NCBI GenBank assembly: GCA_027600665.1
Contig: JADGJL010000515.1
Coordinates: 1-19,294 of the forward strand
Source: Irineochytrium annulatum
Lineage: Eukaryota > Chytridiomycota > Chytridiomycetes > Chytridiales > Chytridiaceae
Reading direction: 5' to 3'
DNA length: 19,294 nucleotides
Positions 15,754 to 19,294 of this stretch are shown here, piece by piece. The translations under genes were made by a program, and so were the position numbers. The notes under the pieces were generated by a model. That model worked only from the letters and a program-made list of their open reading frames with translations, was not told the origin of the DNA and searched no databases. Numbering within the stretch: the first letter of the stretch is position 1; each line of letters begins with the position of its first letter.

Positions 15754-16004
15754 TGTATATACATGCATTTTAAGGTGTATGAATGGAACTGGAATTTTCC
15801 ATAAAGCCTTATGGTTAGTGGTTCTACGCCATATAAGTTGATTGGATTTTGAAGCTTGTCCGTGGTAAGATGTTACTCGTGAAATGGGCTGATCACATGG
15901 CGATGAGCCTGGCCTTTGAGGTTGCTGACGATAGCGCCGAAGGTGTTGGTGGTTATACGGACGCACGTCTGTAATGTACCATCCTATGGGGAGGAAGATA
16001 ACGC

Positions 16005-16301
16005 ATGGTTTTTTCGCAAGAGGAAGTCGAAGCTCATCTGGGAAGGCTGGAAGGCTGGGAACTGGAAGAGGGACGGTGGATTGTACGCAAATTTGTGTTC
16101 TCCAACTACATGAAAGGGATTGCATTTGTGGATGAGGTCGCTGCGATCTCGGAAGCGTTCAATCATCATCCTTTTATTACGATTGACTATACAACGGTTA
16201 CGCTGCGTCTCACGTCATGGGATGCGGGCGGTATTACATCTGTAGATATTAAGGAAGCAGGGCAGTACAACGAAGCTTATGACAAAATGAGGTCGGAATA
16301 A
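16005..16301 (+). CDS. phhB: pterin-4a-carbinolamine dehydratase
   Basis: This small cytoplasmic enzyme dehydrates 4a-hydroxytetrahydropterins and so recycles the cofactor of aromatic amino acid hydroxylases. The 98-residue product has the typical length. The start ATG at 16005 follows GGGGAGGAAG. The family signature is present: FNHHPFITIDYTTVTLRL with His54 and His55, then SWDAGGIT, with Trp where many members have His, which the family pattern allows. No phenylalanine hydroxylase gene is seen nearby, so the physiological pterin substrate here is unclear. The neighbouring ribokinase gene starts 45 bases downstream and may be cotranscribed. Confidence 0.93.
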   Translation: MVFSQEEVEAHLGRLEGWELEEGRWIVRKFVFSNYMKGIAFVDEVAAISEAFNHHPFITIDYTTVTLRLTSWDAGGITSVDIKEAGQYNEAYDKMRSE

Positions 16302-16346
16302 CGAAGTTGGTTATTATCGCGCGGCCGGAAGTGAGTGAACCCATAC

Positions 16347-17330
16347 ATGTCAGACTATAATCAGGAACAACCTCTTATTGCTGTCGTAGGCAGTCTCAAT
16401 ATGGATCTCGTGGTGAAGACAGATACGATTCCGGAAGAGGGAGAGACAGTGAGCGGTGAGGAACTCCACTATCTCGCTGGCGGCAAAGGCGCAAATCAAG
16501 CTGTCGCTGCTGCGCGTCTGGGTGGACAGACCACAATGATTGGTGCGGTGGGATCGGATAGTTTTGGCGAACGTCTGCTGCACAGTCTGACGGAAAGTGG
16601 TGCAGATGTCTCGCAGGTTCGCAGATTGGAAGACACGGTTACAGGGACAGCTTCCATCTGGCTCTCTCGGGGAGACAACCGGATTATCGTTATTCCTGGT
16701 GCGAATGGGCAAGTAGTGCCTGAGATGCTGGAAGAAGCGGATACGGTAAAAAGCCTGACTGCAGCCGCAGCGGTGCTGCTACAGCTGGAGATCCCGCTGC
16801 CAGCGGTTACCCGCGCCGCCCAACTGGCGGCTGAAGGCAGCGCACTGGTGGTGCTCAACCCGGCTCCCGCGGTGCCGGGTCTGCCCCAGGAGCTCCTGCG
16901 GTGCGTCGACGTTGTCACGCCGAACCGCAGTGAGCTTGCCGTGCTGACCGGCCGGGATCATCTCCGGCCGGAAGACCTGGATGCGGCGGTCGCAGAGCTC
17001 GCCGCATCCCTCGGGGCCGCTGTCGTCACGACGCTTGGCCCCGAGGGGGCTGTGTACGCGGCGGCGCCTGGTGGCCGCGTACAGGCAGGGCGTGCCGGCG
17101 CATGCCGTGCGCCCGGCTACGCCGTAAGCGCCGTCGATACGACCGGCGCTGGCGATTGCTTCAACGGCGCGTTGGCGGTAGCCCTCGCGCGCGGTGAGAC
17201 GTTGGACGCGGCCGTAGGCTTCGCCATGGGTGCGGCCGCGTTATCCGTGACGAAGCTCGGCGCCCAGTCCGGGATGCCGTCCGCACGTGAAGTGGAGGCC
17301 TTTCTGGCCGAGCATGCGGCAGATGCCTAA
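16347..17330 (+). CDS. rbsK: ribokinase (PfkB family)
   Basis: Ribokinase phosphorylates D-ribose to ribose 5-phosphate with ATP. I prefer ATG 16347, 11 bases after GGAAGTGAG. A GTG at 16335 is in frame but overlaps that site. The 327 residues include the N-terminal VVGSLNMDLVV, the ribose-binding signature 1 GGKGANQAVAAARLGG, LNPAPAVP, TPNRSE, and signature 2 DTTGAGDCFNGAL with the catalytic base Asp270. Base composition changes inside the gene: by hand count about 55% G+C in 16381-16740 but about 72% in 16801-17280, with many alanine and GCG/GCC codons. No rbs transport or regulator genes adjoin it. Related PfkB sugars are possible substrates, but the motifs favour ribose. Confidence 0.92.
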   Translation: MSDYNQEQPLIAVVGSLNMDLVVKTDTIPEEGETVSGEELHYLAGGKGANQAVAAARLGGQTTMIGAVGSDSFGERLLHSLTESGADVSQVRRLEDTVTGTASIWLSRGDNRIIVIPGANGQVVPEMLEEADTVKSLTAAAAVLLQLEIPLPAVTRAAQLAAEGSALVVLNPAPAVPGLPQELLRCVDVVTPNRSELAVLTGRDHLRPEDLDAAVAELAASLGAAVVTTLGPEGAVYAAAPGGRVQAGRAGACRAPGYAVSAVDTTGAGDCFNGALAVALARGETLDAAVGFAMGAAALSVTKLGAQSGMPSAREVEAFLAEHAADA

Positions 17331-17336
17331 TCAATA

Positions 17337-17393
17337 GCATAACAAAGAGGCTCTTATTCTCCCAAAAGGGGATTAAGGGCCTCTTTGTTATGC
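17337..17393. terminator. bidirectional terminator, rbsK and cytochrome c
   Basis: A perfect 15-bp base stem (17337-17351 with 17379-17393) is extended by further pairing around a CCC-AAAA-GGG tip. AAAG and CTTT tracts lie in the stem for both directions. It separates convergent genes. Confidence 0.85.
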
Positions 17394-17404
17394 GCGTGCA
17401 GAGA

Positions 17405-17764
17405 TTATTTCTTCTCTGACAGCCACATGGCGATATTAGCAATCTCTTCATCCTGCAGTTTGCCCTTGAAGGAAGGCATGCCGCCACCTTTACCTTTGAC
17501 AATCGTAGTGTAGATCTTCTCCAGATCATCCTGGCTGCCGATGTTTGCTAGAGCAGGTCCTACACCACCCTGAAGCTGATCCCCGTGACAGGAGATACAA
17601 TTGGCTTTGACCAGTGCTTCAGCCTGTCCGGCATCCAATGTGACTTCCGGCATGGTTGGCTTGGCTTCTTCAGCCACTTCTTCTTTCCCTGGAAGCGTAA
17701 ACATTAAAACAATAGCTAAAGCGCATGCTGCAAAAAATACTCCGCTCATGATCCATTTGTGCAT
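17405..17764 (-). CDS. cccA: membrane-anchored cytochrome c (c550 type)
   Basis: This is a small c-type cytochrome of the respiratory chain, carrying electrons outside the membrane. The 119-residue protein is close in length and plan to B. subtilis CccA. An uncleaved N-terminal membrane segment (about residues 5-25) is followed by a short linker rich in E, P and A and one cytochrome c domain. Heme is bound at Cys56-I-S-Cys59-His60, and the sixth ligand is Met96 in GGGMPSF. Start ATG 17764 follows GGAGGGG. A TATAAT on the minus strand (17823-17818) is a likely -10. CccB, a lipoprotein relative, is excluded because no lipobox is present. The symbol rests on similarity of architecture. Confidence 0.87.
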   Translation of the reverse strand: MHKWIMSGVFFAACALAIVLMFTLPGKEEVAEEAKPTMPEVTLDAGQAEALVKANCISCHGDQLQGGVGPALANIGSQDDLEKIYTTIVKGKGGGMPSFKGKLQDEEIANIAMWLSEKK

Positions 17765-17914
17765 CCCTTATGTCCCCTCCAGAATGAAAGATCATCTAAC
17801 CTGAAACTATCCATATCATTATAACGGAACCTGTACTGACATCATAGCATTTTGTGGGAAATTTTTGAACTAATCACATAACAAGGCGCAAATTTGGTTG
17901 TTTTGCAATGGATT

Positions 17915-18409
17915 TTAATCACGAGGCCCTTCATAAACCATACAGTGAAAGGGCTTCAAGCCGCTTGGGGTCTGTCGTTCGTATGTATCCTGGGTGACAA
18001 ATCCACTCTTCAGATAGACTTGAATGGCACGAACATTCCAAGTGAGCACTTCCAGATCGATCTCATTCATCGGATTTCGGCGAATAGCTTCCTGTACAAT
18101 GGCCGTGACAAAAGCTGTCCCTTGCCCCTGACCACACAGCTCTGGATGCATGCCGAGGCCAATCCGGGTTACCCCTTGAAGTGGGAAGTATTGAGCAAAT
18201 CCACATATACGATCGTTCTGATCCAGGACAATCGCATATTGCTCCTGCCGCAGCTGTGCATCTCCGAATTCCACTTCCAGCGCTTTCATCTGCTCCCAGG
18301 GGAGCCAGCTGTAGATATTGTAAGGCGGATCATACTGCCAACTGCAGATGAGCTCCGCATGTTCTTCTCGCATGGGTACAACGTGAAACGTTACGGGGGC
18401 TTCCTTCAT
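17915..18409 (-). CDS. GNAT family N-acetyltransferase
   Basis: This is an acetyl-CoA-dependent acetyltransferase of unknown substrate. I start at ATG 18409, 11 bases after AGGAG, giving 164 residues beginning MKEAPVTFHVVPM. Extra in-frame codons up to 18472 lack a site. The N-terminal part, with CSWQYDPPYNIYSW, resembles aminoglycoside- or RimJ-like GNATs. The acetyl-CoA loop is CGQGQGTAF (Q-x-x-G-x-G/A type) after IGLGMHPE, and NVRAIQVYLKSGF is the usual motif B. It has 150 bases of spacer before the cytochrome c gene and probably its own promoter. It is unlike the RimL-type enzyme at 8985. Confidence 0.9.
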   Translation of the reverse strand: MKEAPVTFHVVPMREEHAELICSWQYDPPYNIYSWLPWEQMKALEVEFGDAQLRQEQYAIVLDQNDRICGFAQYFPLQGVTRIGLGMHPELCGQGQGTAFVTAIVQEAIRRNPMNEIDLEVLTWNVRAIQVYLKSGFVTQDTYERQTPSGLKPFHCMVYEGPRD

Positions 18410-18531
18410 ACACCTGCATGCTCCTTTCCTTGAAACAGAACTCTCTGTCCACTCTACAAAAGAGATATTCATTTAGCAAGTCTCTCTTACCAGAAAAAAT
18501 ATGAAACAAAAGTTCCGGTAATTCCGTTTAT

Positions 18532-18540
18532 ATTATAACA
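18532..18540 (-). promoter_or_regulatory. extended -10 element of the GNAT gene
   Basis: On the minus strand TGTTATAAT (18540-18532) is an extended -10 (TGn-TATAAT) without a good -35. It is about 120 bases before the acetyltransferase start. From 18541 to 18650 I see nothing further. Confidence 0.4.
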
Positions 18541-18650
18541 GGATGGGTAAAAACATCATAAGGGCACGGACGAACGAGGACAAAATGAGCCTGTTGATGT
18601 TGCAGGATAGCCCCGAGCGTAACTTGCAATATGAATCAGGATGGAAGCAC

Positions 18651-18696
18651 AAAAAAACCGCCGGATACATTCCTGCGGAGAATGTACCGGGCGGTT
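18651..18696 (-). terminator. terminator of the NlpC/P60 gene
   Basis: AACCGCCGG and TACATTC pair with GAATGTA and CCGGGCGGTT. The A-run at 18651-18657 becomes a T-run on the minus strand, downstream of the hydrolase gene. Confidence 0.88.
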
Positions 18697-18762
18697 CTGT
18701 TATGCTTCTTGCTTCGTTACAGTATGGTTCATGGTTACAGTATCATGTTGCTCAGCTTGTCC

Positions 18763-19233
18763 CTAGTCAAGGGCCAGTGATTCATACGCGTCCGTGCTCA
18801 TAATCCGTTTAGCGCCAACATAACGATTGGCCCAATAGCTTTCACTCAATGCACTGATCGTAACACCTTTGGAAGAAGAAGAGTGTGCGAACTTTCCATC
18901 CCCTACAAAGATTCCTACATGGGATACGCCTTTACCTGTAGTATTAAAGAATACCAGATCGCCAGCTCTCATTTCCATGCGGGATACGGAATCCCCCATG
19001 TCGAATTGGGAACTGGATTGGCGTGCCAAATCAATACCCAATTTGTCGAATACATACCGTGTAAATCCGGAGCAGTCAAAGCCGTTAAGCGTTGTTCCCC
19101 CACTTTTGTATGTAGTTCCCATTGCTGAATCAATTACTTTATCCATTTTTGAATCTGCGAATGCGCTACCTGCACCAAGCGATAATGCGAATGTGATGCT
19201 AAGTACAGCTGCGGTTAATTTCTTCTTGAACAA
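18763..19233 (-). CDS. secreted NlpC/P60 peptidoglycan endopeptidase
   Basis: NlpC/P60 enzymes cut D-Glu-diaminopimelate bonds in peptidoglycan stem peptides outside the cell. I start at TTG 19233, eight bases after GGAAGGGG; the frame from 19251 would place its start on that site. The 156-residue product has a signal peptide (MFKKKLTAAVLSITFALSLG, cleavage near SAFA-DS) and a single catalytic domain with no SH3 or LysM modules. The catalytic residues are Cys54 in FDCSGF, His105 in VSHVGIFVG and His117 in FAHSSS. It is short for the family but complete. Upstream lies the 3' end of a ydaO/yuaA c-di-AMP riboswitch, a class known to control cell-wall hydrolase genes. Confidence 0.93.
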   Translation of the reverse strand: MFKKKLTAAVLSITFALSLGAGSAFADSKMDKVIDSAMGTTYKSGGTTLNGFDCSGFTRYVFDKLGIDLARQSSSQFDMGDSVSRMEMRAGDLVFFNTTGKGVSHVGIFVGDGKFAHSSSSKGVTISALSESYWANRYVGAKRIMSTDAYESLALD

Positions 19234-19250
19234 GAGATATTCCCCTTCCA

Positions 19251-19294
19251 ACGCCTGCGAGGTTAGCTTAAGGATTCGGTTGAAGGTCCCCTAT
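19251..19294 (-). promoter_or_regulatory. ydaO/yuaA (c-di-AMP) riboswitch, 3' end
   Basis: Read on the minus strand, the segment contains CCGAATCC, then AGCTAACCTCGCAGGCGT. This is the highly conserved 3' end of the ydaO/yuaA riboswitch, which binds cyclic di-AMP and usually turns expression off. The rest of the aptamer lies beyond the window. The aptamer ends immediately before the GGAAGGGG binding site of the NlpC/P60 gene. Confidence 0.82.

Noticed and set aside
15870..15974. 34-codon open frame between the 97-residue gene and phhB
   Set aside because: There is no ribosome binding site before its ATG and no recognisable product. The 251-base spacer 15754-16004 otherwise shows nothing.
17161..17529. 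122-codon minus-strand frame across the rbsK end
   Set aside because: It is a by-product of the GC-rich part of rbsK. It crosses a bidirectional terminator and overlaps the cytochrome c gene in another frame.
18543..18803. 86-codon plus-strand open frame
   Set aside because: It reads through the minus-strand terminator at 18651-18696 and into the NlpC/P60 gene, with no proper binding site.

Overview
The window reads as chromosomal DNA of a Gram-positive, endospore-forming, flagellated member of the Bacillales, most likely Paenibacillus or a close relative. The evidence is gene order (5S rRNA, guaB, dacA, a pdxS remnant, pdxT, serS, tRNA-Ser), which matches the origin-proximal rrnO-guaB-dacA-pdxST-serS region of Bacillus subtilis, plus a small acid-soluble spore protein (SspP type), a sporulation-kinase-like histidine kinase, a sigma-D-type promoter in front of motAB, and frequent TTG/GTG starts with strong GGAGG-type ribosome binding sites. 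No phage, transposase, CRISPR array or plasmid gene is visible.

Left third (1-6530, all plus strand): the 3' end of a 5S rRNA and its terminator, guaB (IMP dehydrogenase) with its own promoter and terminator, dacA (D,D-carboxypeptidase), then a deletion scar. The pdxS gene that should precede pdxT has been lost except for a decayed tail of roughly 35 codons, which now runs in frame into an intact-looking pdxT. Between pdxT and serS lies a 156-nt element that can fold into an 18-bp closing stem around three hairpins and ends in five T residues. serS and a tRNA-Ser(UGA) follow, each with its own terminator.

Middle (6530-13600): a tight cluster of three small genes ending in an sspP-like spore protein gene, a lipoprotein gene, then two minus-strand genes (tadA and a GNAT acetyltransferase). 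A divergent intergenic region with a cluster of DnaA-box-like sites separates these from a plus-strand pair, an orphan sensor kinase and an RluF-type pseudouridine synthase.

Right third (13600-19294): motAB on the minus strand behind a near-consensus sigma-D promoter, a small conserved-looking hypothetical gene, a pterin carbinolamine dehydratase, a ribokinase whose 3' half is strikingly GC-rich, a membrane-anchored cytochrome c, a second GNAT enzyme, and an NlpC/P60 hydrolase. The right edge holds the 3' end of a ydaO/yuaA (c-di-AMP) riboswitch that would control the NlpC/P60 gene. Most of the window is housekeeping. The points worth a second look are the pdxS deletion scar, the serS leader structure, the DnaA-box cluster, the GC step inside ribokinase, and the riboswitch lying almost on top of the NlpC/P60 ribosome binding site.
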